A stretch of DNA of 51,953 bases from Kitasatospora phosalacinea (lineage in GTDB: Bacteria > Actinomycetota > Actinomycetes > Streptomycetales > Streptomycetaceae): positions 1 to 51,953 of the forward strand of contig NZ_JNYE01000049.1 of NCBI RefSeq assembly GCF_000717185.1, read 5' to 3'. Below, piece by piece: positions 16,370 through 24,213 of this stretch. The translations under genes were made by a program, and so were the position numbers. Under the pieces are notes generated by a model. The model made no database searches. It was given only the letters and a program-made list of their open reading frames with translations, and was not told the origin of the DNA. How positions within the stretch are numbered: the stretch's first letter is position 1; the number at the start of each line of letters is the position of its first letter.

Positions 16370-16747
16370 ATGAACGCCAGGACCCGCCCGACCGCCAGCC
16401 GACCCACCGCCATCTACCTGCGCTGCCACCCGCACGACGCCGGCCTCCTGCTGGACTTCTGGGGCGTGCTCAGCCGCTACGCCCTGGACGCCGGACTGGG
16501 CGAGGCCACCGTGTTCATGGACAACGGCCGCGACCCGCACGACCCGCTGACCGCCCTGGACTCCCTGCTGGCCGCCGCCGCGGCCGGACACGTCTCGGCC
16601 GTGGTGATCCCCGGCCCGTTCGTCTTCTCGCCGGACGACGAGAAGGCCCGCGCCACCGCGCTCCGCTTCGAGGCGGCGGGCTGCGCCGTCCACGAGCTCC
16701 CCGCCCCGCGCGCCCGGTCGGGCCGCACGTCCGCTCACTCTCGGTGA
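16370..16747 (+). CDS. Small protein with a resolvase-like fold, catalytic Ser absent
   Basis: A 125-residue protein of unknown function. Its pattern follows the N-terminal domain of serine recombinases: a first strand AIYLRCHPHD where recombinases have YxRVSTxxQ, a helix, a strand ending in VFMDNG, a long helix LTALDSLLAAAAAG, then VSAVVIPGPFVFS and a last strand CAVHELP. The catalytic Ser position is occupied by His, and no DNA-binding domain follows, so it should not recombine DNA. Short proteins of this kind are common in streptomycetes with no known role. GGAGG precedes the ATG. Its stop overlaps a GTG that could start the next gene, but that gene probably has its own promoter. C-terminal 15 residues are Arg/Ser-rich and probably unstructured. 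Confidence 0.65.
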   Translation: MNARTRPTASRPTAIYLRCHPHDAGLLLDFWGVLSRYALDAGLGEATVFMDNGRDPHDPLTALDSLLAAAAAGHVSAVVIPGPFVFSPDDEKARATALRFEAAGCAVHELPAPRARSGRTSAHSR

Positions 16748-16753
16748 ATTTTC

Positions 16754-16782
16754 TTGCCAGCCGCTCACCGAACGGGATTAAT
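16754..16782 (+). promoter_or_regulatory. Promoter of the sensor phosphatase gene (leaderless layout)
   Basis: TTGCCA (16754-16759), 17 bases, ATTAAT (16777-16782), in a sharply AT-richer patch. The -10 box ends six bases before the ATG at 16789, which has no ribosome site, so the message probably begins at the start codon. Confidence 0.55.
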
Positions 16783-16788
16783 GGGTAC

Positions 16789-19638
16789 ATGAGGCCGAAT
16801 TCGGTCAGGTCGCAGGACCGACCACCCCGTCCGCCGGGCCGGGGGGCCTCGCGCAGCTTCGCCCGGGAGATGTTCCTCCTGCAGCTGCTGCTGGTCCTGG
16901 TGCTGATCGCCGGAGCGCTGGCGGCCGTCGTGCTGCAGACCGGCCGGGAGACCACCGCCGACGCCCGGCACCGTTCGATCGCCGCCGCGCAGGCGTTCGC
17001 GCACGCCCCGGGGCTGCCGGAGGCCCTGGAGGGCCCCGACCCGACCGCGACGCTGCAGCCGCTGGCCGAGGACGCCCGGAAGGCGGCCGGCGTCGACGCC
17101 CTCATCGTGTACAGGCTCGACGGCATCACGCTCACCCACAGCGATCCGGCGCAGATCGGCAAGCACGTCATCGGCCCGTACGCCCAGGCCGCCCAGGGCA
17201 ACGCCTTCACCCGGACCTTCCGGGGAGCGCTGGGTCCCTCGGTGGTCTCGGCCGTGCCGGTCAAGGACGCCACGGGCAAGGTGGTCGGCATCGTGTCGGC
17301 CCCGGTCACGGTGGAGTCGGTCCGGCACGCGGTCAACCGGCAGCTGCCCGTCTTCCTGGCCGTCGCCGGTGCCGCGGTCGCGCTGGCCGCGGGCTGCACG
17401 GCCCTGATCAGCCGCCGCCTGCGCCGACAGACGCACGGCCTGGGCCCGACCGAGATGACCCGGATGTACGAGCACCACGACGCGGTCCTGCACGCGGTCC
17501 GCGAGGGCGTCCTGATCATCGGGGGCGACGGCCGCCTGCTGCTGGCCAACGACGAGGCCCGGCGCCTGCTCGGCCTGCGGGCGGACGCGGAGGGCAGCCG
17601 CGTCCGCGACCTGGGCCTCGACCCCCGCACCGCCGAACTGCTGGGCTCGGACCGGACCGCCGACGACGAGGTGCACCAGGCCGGCGACCGGCTGCTGGCC
17701 CTGAACAAGCGCTCCACCGCGCCCTTCGGCGTGCACCGCGCCAACGTGGTCACCCTGCGCGACACCACCGAGCTGCGGGCCCTGACCGGGCGGGTCGAGG
17801 TGGCCAGGGAACGGCTGCGGCTGCTCTACGAGGCCGGGATGCGGATCGGCTCGACGCTGGACGTCACCCGCACCGCCGAGGAGCTCGCGCAGGTCGCCGT
17901 CCCGGGGTTCGCCGACGTCGTCACCGTCGAGCTGCGCGACCCGGTGCTGCGCGGCGAGGAGGTGGACGGGAACGCCTCCGGACTGCGCCGCACGGCCGTG
18001 GCCGGCCTGGCCGAGGACCACCCGCTGTACCCCGTCGGCCGGCTGATCCACTTCGCGGACAGCACGCCGATGGCGGCCGGCATCGGCAGCGGGCGGTCCG
18101 TGCTGGAACCGGACCTCGCCGCCTCCGCCGGCTGGCGCGCCCAGGACCCCGAGCGGGCCGGGCGGATCCTCGACTCCGGCCTGCACTCCCTGGTGGTGGT
18201 GCCCCTGCTGGCCCGCGGAACGGTCCTGGGCCTGGTGAACTTCTGGCGGGCCGACGACTCCCCGCCCTTCGACCGGGACGACCTCTCCTTCGCCGAGGAG
18301 GTGGCCGGCCGGGCCGCCGCCTGCATCGACAACGCCCGGCGCTACACCCGCGAGCACGCCATGGCGGTGACCCTGCAGCGCAGCCTGATGCCCCGGGGCC
18401 TGCCGGAGCAGGACGAGCTGGAGGTGGCCCACCGCTACCTGCCCGCGCTGGCCGGGGTCGGCGGCGACTGGTTCGACGTCATCCCGCTGCCCGGCGCCCG
18501 GGTGGCCCTGGTGGTCGGCGACGTGGTCGGCCACGGCATGCACGCCGCGGCCACCATGGGCCGCCTGCGCGTCGCCGTCCACAACTTCTCCGCCCTGGAC
18601 CTGCCGCCGGACGAACTCCTCGGCCACCTGGACGAGTTGGTCGCCCGGATCGACGTCCAGGACGAGGAGGACCACCCGGACGGCGAGGCCCCGGACGGCG
18701 AGGCCCCGGACGGCGAGGCCCGGGGCGGTGAGGCCCCCGACCGCCCCGGGCCCGCGCCCGGCGTCGCCGACGACGTGCCCGCGATCACCGGCGCCACCTG
18801 CCTGTACGTGATCTACGACGCCGTCTCCGGACAGGTCACCGCGGCGACCGCGGGTCACCCCCCGCCGGCCGTGGTGCACCCCGACGGCAAGGTCGTCTTC
18901 CTGCGTCCGCCGGTCTCGCCGCCGCTGGGCCTGGGCGCCGGACTGCCGGTGGAGACCGCCTCCGCGACGGTGCCCGAGGGCTCCCGGCTGGTGCTCTACA
19001 CGGACGGGCTGCTGGGCAGCCGCACCCGTGACCTGGACACCGCGCTGGAGTCCCTGGGCCGCACCGTCAGCGGACCGGACCGGTCGCCGGAGGAGGTCTG
19101 CGCCGCCGTGCTGGACGGCCTGCCGCCGGACCGGCAGGAGGACGACATCGCGCTCCTGGTCGCCCGGACCCGGCTGCTCGACCCGGGTCGGGTGGCGGAG
19201 TGGGAGGTGCCGAGCGACCCGGCGGCGGTGGGTCCGGTCCGCAACGCCTGCGCCCGCAAGCTCGCGGAGTGGGGCCTGGACGAGGTCTCCTTCGGCAGCG
19301 AGCTCATCCTCAGCGAGCTGATCACCAACGCCGTCCGCTACGGCAAGGAGCCGATCAAGGTCCGGCTGCTGCACGCCCGCACCCTGATCTGCGAGGTCTC
19401 CGACGGGAGCAGCACCGCGCCGCACATCCGCCGGGCCAAGGAGACCGACGAGGGCGGCCGCGGCCTGTTCCTGGTCGCCCGGTACGCCCGGCACTGGGGG
19501 ACGCGCTACTCGGCCCGGGGCAAGACCATCTGGTCCTCGCAGGCGCTCGACGGCAGCGGGGGCCCGGACGACGAGGTGCTGGGGGCGGACCTGCTCGGGG
19601 AGTGGGACGACGGCGGGTGGGACGAGGACGGGTCGTGA
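16789..19638 (+). CDS. Membrane sensor phosphatase: CitA-like sensor, PAS, GAF, PP2C, ATPase
   Basis: A 949-residue signalling protein. Order: membrane helix (about 28-52); extracellular sensor of the CitA/DcuS type (about 53-185, with HSDPAQIGKHVIG and later GALGPSVVSAVPV); second helix (about 186-206); PAS (about 222-330); GAF (about 344-515); SpoIIE/PP2C phosphatase (about 524-795, metal residues in GGDWFDV, GDVVGHG and YTDG); and an RsbW-like ATPase (about 804-915, N box in ELITNAVRYG, VSDGS and GGRGLFLVARY). It probably dephosphorylates a STAS anti-sigma antagonist and may also act as its kinase/anti-sigma factor, linking an external carboxylate-like signal to sigma-factor activity. A 20-residue Gly/Glu/Asp/Pro linker from a DNA repeat interrupts the PP2C domain. 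GTG 16744, overlapping the previous stop, is the alternative start; ATG 16789 is favoured by the promoter at 16754-16782. Confidence 0.85.
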   Translation: MRPNSVRSQDRPPRPPGRGASRSFAREMFLLQLLLVLVLIAGALAAVVLQTGRETTADARHRSIAAAQAFAHAPGLPEALEGPDPTATLQPLAEDARKAAGVDALIVYRLDGITLTHSDPAQIGKHVIGPYAQAAQGNAFTRTFRGALGPSVVSAVPVKDATGKVVGIVSAPVTVESVRHAVNRQLPVFLAVAGAAVALAAGCTALISRRLRRQTHGLGPTEMTRMYEHHDAVLHAVREGVLIIGGDGRLLLANDEARRLLGLRADAEGSRVRDLGLDPRTAELLGSDRTADDEVHQAGDRLLALNKRSTAPFGVHRANVVTLRDTTELRALTGRVEVARERLRLLYEAGMRIGSTLDVTRTAEELAQVAVPGFADVVTVELRDPVLRGEEVDGNASGLRRTAVAGLAEDHPLYPVGRLIHFADSTPMAAGIGSGRSVLEPDLAASAGWRAQDPERAGRILDSGLHSLVVVPLLARGTVLGLVNFWRADDSPPFDRDDLSFAEEVAGRAAACIDNARRYTREHAMAVTLQRSLMPRGLPEQDELEVAHRYLPALAGVGGDWFDVIPLPGARVALVVGDVVGHGMHAAATMGRLRVAVHNFSALDLPPDELLGHLDELVARIDVQDEEDHPDGEAPDGEAPDGEARGGEAPDRPGPAPGVADDVPAITGATCLYVIYDAVSGQVTAATAGHPPPAVVHPDGKVVFLRPPVSPPLGLGAGLPVETASATVPEGSRLVLYTDGLLGSRTRDLDTALESLGRTVSGPDRSPEEVCAAVLDGLPPDRQEDDIALLVARTRLLDPGRVAEWEVPSDPAAVGPVRNACARKLAEWGLDEVSFGSELILSELITNAVRYGKEPIKVRLLHARTLICEVSDGSSTAPHIRRAKETDEGGRGLFLVARYARHWGTRYSARGKTIWSSQALDGSGGPDDEVLGADLLGEWDDGGWDEDGS
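18676..18735. repeat. 15-bp in-frame tandem repeat in the phosphatase gene
   Basis: Three exact copies of CCGGACGGCGAGGCC (18676-18720) and a diverged fourth encode Pro-Asp-Gly-Glu-Ala units. They lie between the two metal-binding halves of the PP2C domain, probably in a surface loop. Confidence 0.9.
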
Positions 19639-19750
19639 CACCCGCCGTAGAATGAACCCAGCGTCACCGCGGACGGGATTCCGGTACGGACCGTGACGAC
19701 CCGGGTCCCGCCAGGCGTCGGACCGCCCGCTTTCGCACCGTGGAGGCACC

Positions 19751-20887
19751 ATGGCCGTTTCCCGCCGCCGGGCAGCCCTGTTCGCCGCCTGCCTGGGCGT
19801 CACCGCGGCCGGGCTGGGCGCCTGCGGCCAGGGGGACACCGGCCCGGTGCCCGTGGCGCGGGCCGACTCGGCCCGGGCGGCGGGCGGGATGGACGAGCTG
19901 GTCCGGCAGGCGCAGGCGGAGGGCCGGCTCAACACGACCACCCTGCTGCCGCACTGGGCGAACTACGGCGGGCTGATCGACGGCTTCTCGAAGAAGTACG
20001 GGATCGAGGTCGTCAACGACAACCCCGAGGGCTCCAGCCAGCAGGAGATCGACGACGTCAAGCGGTACCGCGGCCAGGACCGCGCGCCCGACGTGCTCGA
20101 CCTCGGCGACCCCTTCGCCCAGTCCGCCGCCGACCAGGGGCTGCTGGCCCCGTACCGGACCGAGCGGTACGACCGGATCCCGGGCTTCCAGAAGGACCAC
20201 AAGGCGCGCTGGTACAACAGCTACGGCGGCTTCGTCGCCATCGGCTGCGACGCGAAGCGGGTGCAGCACTGCCCGCAGTCCTTCGCCGAACTGCTCGACC
20301 CGCAGTACAAGGGCATGGTCGCGCTCACCGGCGAGCCCACCAGCGCCGGGTCGGTCTTCGCCGCCGTGTACGCGGTCGCCCTCGCCAACGGCGGCTCGTT
20401 CGCCGACATCCAGCCGGGCATCGACTTCTTCGCCCACCTGAACCGGATCGGCAACTTCAACCACGCCAACTCCAGCGTGAGCGCGATCGCCGCCGGCGAG
20501 ACGCCGATCAGCGTGGAGTGGGACTTCCTCAACCTCCAGCACGTCGACGGGCTCCGGGCCGCGGGCGTGGACTGGAAGGTGGCCATCCCCTTCGACGGCA
20601 GTTTCGCCCAGTACTACGCGCAGGCCGTCAGCAAGGACGCCCCGCACCCGGCCGCGGCCCGCCTGTGGGAGGAGTACCTGAACTCGGTGGAGGGCCAGAA
20701 CCTGCGGCTGGTGGACTACGCGCGCCCCGTCCTGATGGACGTCATGGCCCGCGAGGGCACCCTGGACCGCGCCCTCGCCGACCGGCTCCCGACGGTCGAG
20801 GGCACCACGTCCTTCCCCACCCAGCAGCAGCTGATCACCGCCCTCGCCGTGGTCAAGGCCAACTGGCCCGCCGTCGTTCCCCGATGA
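19751..20887 (+). CDS. Orphan ABC-type solute-binding lipoprotein
   Basis: A 378-residue extracellular binding protein of the iron/polyamine/phosphonate group (family 6-like). The signal peptide begins SRRRAAL, a possible twin-arginine motif, and ends in LGAC with lipidated Cys25. The mature part has the usual alternation of strands and helices (LNTTTLLPHWANYGGLIDGF, later PDVLDLGDPFA). No permease or ATPase is next to it. It starts 112 bases after the sensor phosphatase on the same strand, after GGAGG at 19742-19746, with a TAGAAT at 19648-19653 that might be a -10 box. It may deliver a ligand to the phosphatase sensor domain instead of to a transporter; this is inference from position. The ligand is unknown. 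Confidence 0.8.
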   Translation: MAVSRRRAALFAACLGVTAAGLGACGQGDTGPVPVARADSARAAGGMDELVRQAQAEGRLNTTTLLPHWANYGGLIDGFSKKYGIEVVNDNPEGSSQQEIDDVKRYRGQDRAPDVLDLGDPFAQSAADQGLLAPYRTERYDRIPGFQKDHKARWYNSYGGFVAIGCDAKRVQHCPQSFAELLDPQYKGMVALTGEPTSAGSVFAAVYAVALANGGSFADIQPGIDFFAHLNRIGNFNHANSSVSAIAAGETPISVEWDFLNLQHVDGLRAAGVDWKVAIPFDGSFAQYYAQAVSKDAPHPAAARLWEEYLNSVEGQNLRLVDYARPVLMDVMAREGTLDRALADRLPTVEGTTSFPTQQQLITALAVVKANWPAVVPR

Positions 20888-20923
20888 CCCGCCCCCGGCC
20901 GGGGCCGGGCGGAGGCCGCCGGG

Positions 20924-21208
20924 TCAGGGCGGGTCCGGCCGGTCGGCCAGCTGTCCGCGCAGGGCGTCGAGCCGGGCGAGGCGGGCGTCCAGGGCGGTCA
21001 GGGCGGCCGCCGTCTCGGAGCGCGCCCGGGCCGCGGCCAGGTCCAGCCGGTGCAGCAGCAGGTCCCAGCGGGCCCCGGGCGGGCCGGATGCGTCGGTGGG
21101 GGCGGCCGCGGCGGGGTCAGGCGCGGCGCCGGTTGCTGGCGTCGCGGAGCCGGTCGGTGCGGTCGGCCAGGGCGTCGAGGCGGGTGGCGAGGTGGTCGTG
21201 GTTGTCAT
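20924..21208 (-). CDS. Possible small helical protein overlapping rheA
   Basis: A 94-residue open frame on the same strand as the HSP18 regulator, overlapping its 3' end by 92 bases. The first 45 residues are Thr/Pro/Ala-rich and look like a reading of the regulator's tail in another frame. The last 48 (from [15 protein letters not shown]) form a plausible amphipathic helix hairpin with Leu/Ala spacing. No ribosome site is seen before ATG 21208 and no other start exists nearer the stop. Alternatives: a frame-shifted tail of the regulator, or not a gene. Confidence 0.35.
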   Translation of the reverse strand: MTTTTTSPPASTPWPTAPTGSATPATGAAPDPAAAAPTDASGPPGARWDLLLHRLDLAAARARSETAAALTALDARLARLDALRGQLADRPDPP

Positions 21209-21797
21209 CGAGGTGGGGGCGCATGTCGTTGAGCGGGGCGAGGAGGTCGGCGGGGTCGGCGGTGCCGAGCGCCGCGGTGAGGATCCGTTGGGCGGTGCGG
21301 GCGTCGGGGCCGAGCCCGGCCGCGGTGAGCTGCGCGGCCAGGGTGCGCAGCTCGGCGGCGTGGTCGCGGGCCCAGGCGGTGACGGCGCGCTCGGCGGCCC
21401 GGTGGTCGCGGACGGCCTTGACGCGTTCCGCGCCGGTCCCCGCGGCGGGGGCGGCTCCGGCGCGGCGCAGCCGCAGGTAGCGGTTCTCGGCGGCCTGGCG
21501 GCTGGCGACCCCCATCGGGTGGGCGAGGTCGGCCCAGGTGGCTCCGGCGGCGCGGGCGTCCTCCACCAGGCCGGCCTCCCACCCGGCGAGCTGGGCCCGG
21601 AGCTCGCGCAGCAGGACCAGGGCGGCGAGGGCCGGTTCGGGGTCCGGCGCGGCGCCGGTGCCGGGTGCCGGTGCCCCCGTCCCGGGCCCCTGGGCGGTGC
21701 GCACGGCGTCGTCGATGGCGGCCAGGGCCGCGGCGGCGGCGAGCAGCGGCACCTGTGCGACGGGCCGGGCGGGGTCGGGCGGCGGCTTCCGGTTCAT
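21117..21797 (-). CDS. rheA: RheA-like repressor of hsp18
   Basis: A 226-residue regulator divergent from the small heat-shock gene. The N-terminal half holds a helix-turn-helix of the kind [21 protein letters not shown], followed by Ala/Arg/Leu-rich helices and a C-terminal helical tail ([14 protein letters not shown]). In S. albus the divergently read RheA represses hsp18 at normal temperature through TGTCATC-N5-GATGACA; the same operator lies here at 21842-21860. GGAGG stands before the ATG (minus strand about 21806-21802). The S. albus protein is, from memory, somewhat longer than this one, and a further helical frame follows just downstream, so a frameshifted C terminus is possible. Assignment rests on the gene arrangement and operator more than on residue-level comparison. 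Confidence 0.75.
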   Translation of the reverse strand: MNRKPPPDPARPVAQVPLLAAAAALAAIDDAVRTAQGPGTGAPAPGTGAAPDPEPALAALVLLRELRAQLAGWEAGLVEDARAAGATWADLAHPMGVASRQAAENRYLRLRRAGAAPAAGTGAERVKAVRDHRAAERAVTAWARDHAAELRTLAAQLTAAGLGPDARTAQRILTAALGTADPADLLAPLNDMRPHLDDNHDHLATRLDALADRTDRLRDASNRRRA

Positions 21798-21840
21798 GGT
21801 GTCACCTCCATGGTGTCACCCTAACGACGACGGATCCGCT

Positions 21841-21869
21841 TTGTCATCCGTCGGATGACGTGTTAGAAC
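21841..21869 (+). promoter_or_regulatory. hsp18 promoter with RheA-type operator
   Basis: TTGTCA (21841-21846), 17 bases, TAGAAC (21864-21869). The inverted repeat TGTCATC (21842-21848), CGTCG, GATGACG (21854-21860) covers the -35 box and spacer and matches the published S. albus RheA site TGTCATC-N5-GATGACA except at the last base. Repressor binding would shut both hsp18 and probably rheA. Confidence 0.75.
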
Positions 21870-21922
21870 GGATCCAGGTGATGTGCACCGGCACCCTTTG
21901 ATCCCACAGGAGGTGTTTCGCG

Positions 21923-22357
21923 ATGCTGCTGCGCACCGACCCGTTCCGCGAACTCGACCGGCTCACCCAGCAGTTCCTGGGAACGACCGGCACCTGGTCG
22001 CGTCCGACCCCGATGCCGCTGGACGCGTACCGGGCCGGCGACGAGTACGTGATCTGCTTCGACCTGCCCGGGGTGGACCCGGAGGCGATCGACATCGACG
22101 TCGAGCGCAACGTGCTGACCGTCAAGGCCGAGCGCCGGCCGCGGCAGCAGGGCGAGGACGTGCAGTGGGAGCTGTCGGAACGGCCGCTGGGCGTCTTCTC
22201 CCGGCAGGTCGTGCTCGCCGACACCCTCGACCCGGACGGCATCGCCGCGGACTACGACGAGGGCGTGCTGACGCTGCGGATCCCGGTCGCGGAGAAGGCC
22301 AGGCCCCGCAAGGTGGCGGTCGCGCACGGCGGCGCCCGCCGACAGATCCAGGCCTGA
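21923..22357 (+). CDS. hsp18: Small heat-shock protein HSP18 (Hsp20 family)
   Basis: A 144-residue ATP-independent holdase that binds unfolding proteins in the cytoplasm during heat stress. The alpha-crystallin domain runs from about residue 36 to 125 (YVICFDLPGVDPEAIDIDVE, then LTVKAERR and GVFSRQVVL). The C-terminal anchor is visible as LRIPVAE, the IxV/I-type motif used for oligomer assembly. AGGAGG precedes the ATG. It has its own promoter overlapping a RheA-type operator and is followed by two hairpins, so it is a single-gene heat-inducible unit. Confidence 0.93.
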   Translation: MLLRTDPFRELDRLTQQFLGTTGTWSRPTPMPLDAYRAGDEYVICFDLPGVDPEAIDIDVERNVLTVKAERRPRQQGEDVQWELSERPLGVFSRQVVLADTLDPDGIAADYDEGVLTLRIPVAEKARPRKVAVAHGGARRQIQA

Positions 22358-22363
22358 CCCGGC

Positions 22364-22392
22364 CCGGCCGCGCCGCCCCCGGGCGCGGCCGG
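22364..22392 (+). terminator. Terminator after hsp18
   Basis: Perfect 11-base arms CCGGCCGCGCC (22364-22374) and GGCGCGGCCGG (22382-22392), 7-base loop, seven bases after the stop. A second hairpin, GGCCCGCAC (22410-22418) with GTGCGGGCC (22423-22431), follows in the leader of the STAS gene. Confidence 0.7.
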
Positions 22393-22454
22393 ACACCCCT
22401 GCTACCCCGGGCCCGCACCGGCGTGCGGGCCGATCCCGAACGGCGGGCGAGCCC

Positions 22455-22784
22455 ATGGCGGACCGAGTGGACACCCCCTTCCTGGTACGGGCCCGCGGCG
22501 AGGTCGACGTCGACACCGCGCCCCGGACGAGCCGCGAACTGACCCGTGCCCTGACCGCGCACCGGGAGGTGGTGCTGGACCTCTCGGCCGTGACGTTCAT
22601 GGACTGCACGGGCCTGCGCGTCCTGCTCGCGGCCGGTGACCTGGCCGAGCGGACGGGCGCCCGGCTGGAGCTGCGCGGCGTGGGCCGACCGGTGGCCCGG
22701 CTGCTGGAACTGGCCGGGCTGGACCCCGCCGGGCTGGAACGCCCCGGCGGGGTCCGGCCCCCCGCGGTCAGGGCCGGGCGCTGA
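22455..22784 (+). CDS. STAS-domain anti-sigma factor antagonist
   Basis: A 109-residue single-domain STAS protein of the BldG/SpoIIAA/RsbV type. The phosphorylation loop, DSSGL in B. subtilis SpoIIAA, is [10 protein letters not shown] here, so Thr52 takes the place of the phosphorylated Ser. Unphosphorylated it should bind an anti-sigma kinase and free a sigma factor; a SpoIIE-type phosphatase would reactivate it. Such a phosphatase is encoded 2.8 kb upstream (16789-19638), a possible partner. The ribosome site is weak (GGGCGAG). Its 3' end overlaps the 3' end of the convergent pntB by 17 bases. The last 20 residues are Pro/Arg-rich and lie in that overlap. Confidence 0.85.
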   Translation: MADRVDTPFLVRARGEVDVDTAPRTSRELTRALTAHREVVLDLSAVTFMDCTGLRVLLAAGDLAERTGARLELRGVGRPVARLLELAGLDPAGLERPGGVRPPAVRAGR

Positions 22785-24207
22785 GGGCCGGGTCGGCGGC
22801 GTCGAGGGACTGCAGGATCTGGTCGACGCTCTGCCTGGCGTCGCCGAAGAGCATGCTGGTGTTCTCGCGGAAGAACAGCGGGTTCTGCACGCCCGCGTAC
22901 CCGGAGGCCATGGAGCGTTTGAAGACGACGACCCGCTCGGCCTCCCAGACCTTCAGGACGGGCATCCCGGCGATCGGGCTGGCCGGGTCGTCGAGGGCGG
23001 CCGGGTTGACGGTGTCGTTGGCGCCGATGACCAGGACGACGGAGGTGTCGGCGAAGTCCTCGTTGATCTCGTCCATCTCCAGGACGACGTCGTAGGGGAC
23101 CTTCGCCTCGGCGAGCAGCACGTTCATGTGGCCGGGCAGGCGGCCCGCCACCGGGTGGACGCCGAAGCGGACCTCGACGCCGCGTTCGCGCAGGCGGCGG
23201 GTGAGGTCGGCGACGGGGTGCTGGGCCTGGGCGACGGCCATGCCGTAGCCGGGGGTGATGATGACGGACCGCGCGGCGGCGAGGAGCTCGGCGGCCTCCC
23301 GGGCGGCGATCTCGTGGTGCTCGCCCTGCTCGGCGTCCCCGCCCGCGGGGGCCTCGATGCCGAAGCCGCCCGCGATGACGGACAGGAAGGAGCGGTTCAT
23401 CGCCCGGCACATGATGTACGAGAGGTAGGCGCCGGAGGAGCCGACCAGCGCGCCGGTGACGATCAGCAGGTCGTTGTCGAGCAGGAAGCCCGCGGCGGCC
23501 GCCGCCCAGCCGGAGTAGCTGTTGAGCATGGAGACCACGACGGGCATGTCGCCGCCGCCGATGGAGGCGACCAGGTGCCAGCCCAGGAGCAGGGCGAGCA
23601 CGGTGACGGCGACCATCAGGCCGAGGCCGGGCGAGGCGGTGAACCAGGCGGTGAGCGCGACGAAGGCGCCGAGCGCGCCCAGGTTGAGGGCGTTCTTGCC
23701 GGGCAGCACCAGCGGGCGGGAGGCGATCTTGGCGGAGAGCTTCAGGTAGGCGACGACCGAGCCGGTGAAGGTGACGGCGCCGATGAAGATGCCGATGAAC
23801 ACCTCGGCGTGGTGGATCGACAGCAGGTCGGCGGCGACGGCGCTCTGGGCGTCGCCGTGCCGCTCCACCTCCAGGTAGCTGTTCCAGCCGACCAGGACGG
23901 CGGCCAGGCCGACGAAGCTGTGCAGGACGGCGATCAGCTCCGGCATCTCGGTCATCTCGACCCGGCGGGCCCGCCACAGGCCGAGCGCGGCGCCGATCGC
24001 CGTCGCCAGCAGGATCAGCGCGACGGCGCCCGCGCTGATCGAGCGGGAGGCGACCACGACGGTCGCGGTCAGGGCGAGGGCCATCCCGGCGATGCCGTAG
24101 GCGACACCGGCCCGGGAGGTGCGGTGCTGGGAGAGGCCGGCCAGGCTGAGGACGAACAGCAGGGCGGCGACCAGGTCCGCGGCGTGCGCGGCGGTGAGGG
24201 ACGTCAT
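22768..24207 (-). CDS. pntB: NAD(P) transhydrogenase, beta subunit
   Basis: A 479-residue membrane protein, the beta subunit of the proton-translocating transhydrogenase that makes NADPH from NADH using the proton gradient. About nine membrane helices fill residues 1-260, with conserved [14 protein letters not shown]. The C-terminal NADP(H)-binding domain III has [30 protein letters not shown] and [16 protein letters not shown], all classical. It starts six bases after the pntA stop on the same strand, so both come from one message. It is the last gene of the unit and overlaps tail to tail with the STAS gene. Confidence 0.95.
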   Translation of the reverse strand: MTSLTAAHAADLVAALLFVLSLAGLSQHRTSRAGVAYGIAGMALALTATVVVASRSISAGAVALILLATAIGAALGLWRARRVEMTEMPELIAVLHSFVGLAAVLVGWNSYLEVERHGDAQSAVAADLLSIHHAEVFIGIFIGAVTFTGSVVAYLKLSAKIASRPLVLPGKNALNLGALGAFVALTAWFTASPGLGLMVAVTVLALLLGWHLVASIGGGDMPVVVSMLNSYSGWAAAAAGFLLDNDLLIVTGALVGSSGAYLSYIMCRAMNRSFLSVIAGGFGIEAPAGGDAEQGEHHEIAAREAAELLAAARSVIITPGYGMAVAQAQHPVADLTRRLRERGVEVRFGVHPVAGRLPGHMNVLLAEAKVPYDVVLEMDEINEDFADTSVVLVIGANDTVNPAALDDPASPIAGMPVLKVWEAERVVVFKRSMASGYAGVQNPLFFRENTSMLFGDARQSVDQILQSLDAADPALSARP

Positions 24208-24213
24208 CTCGGC

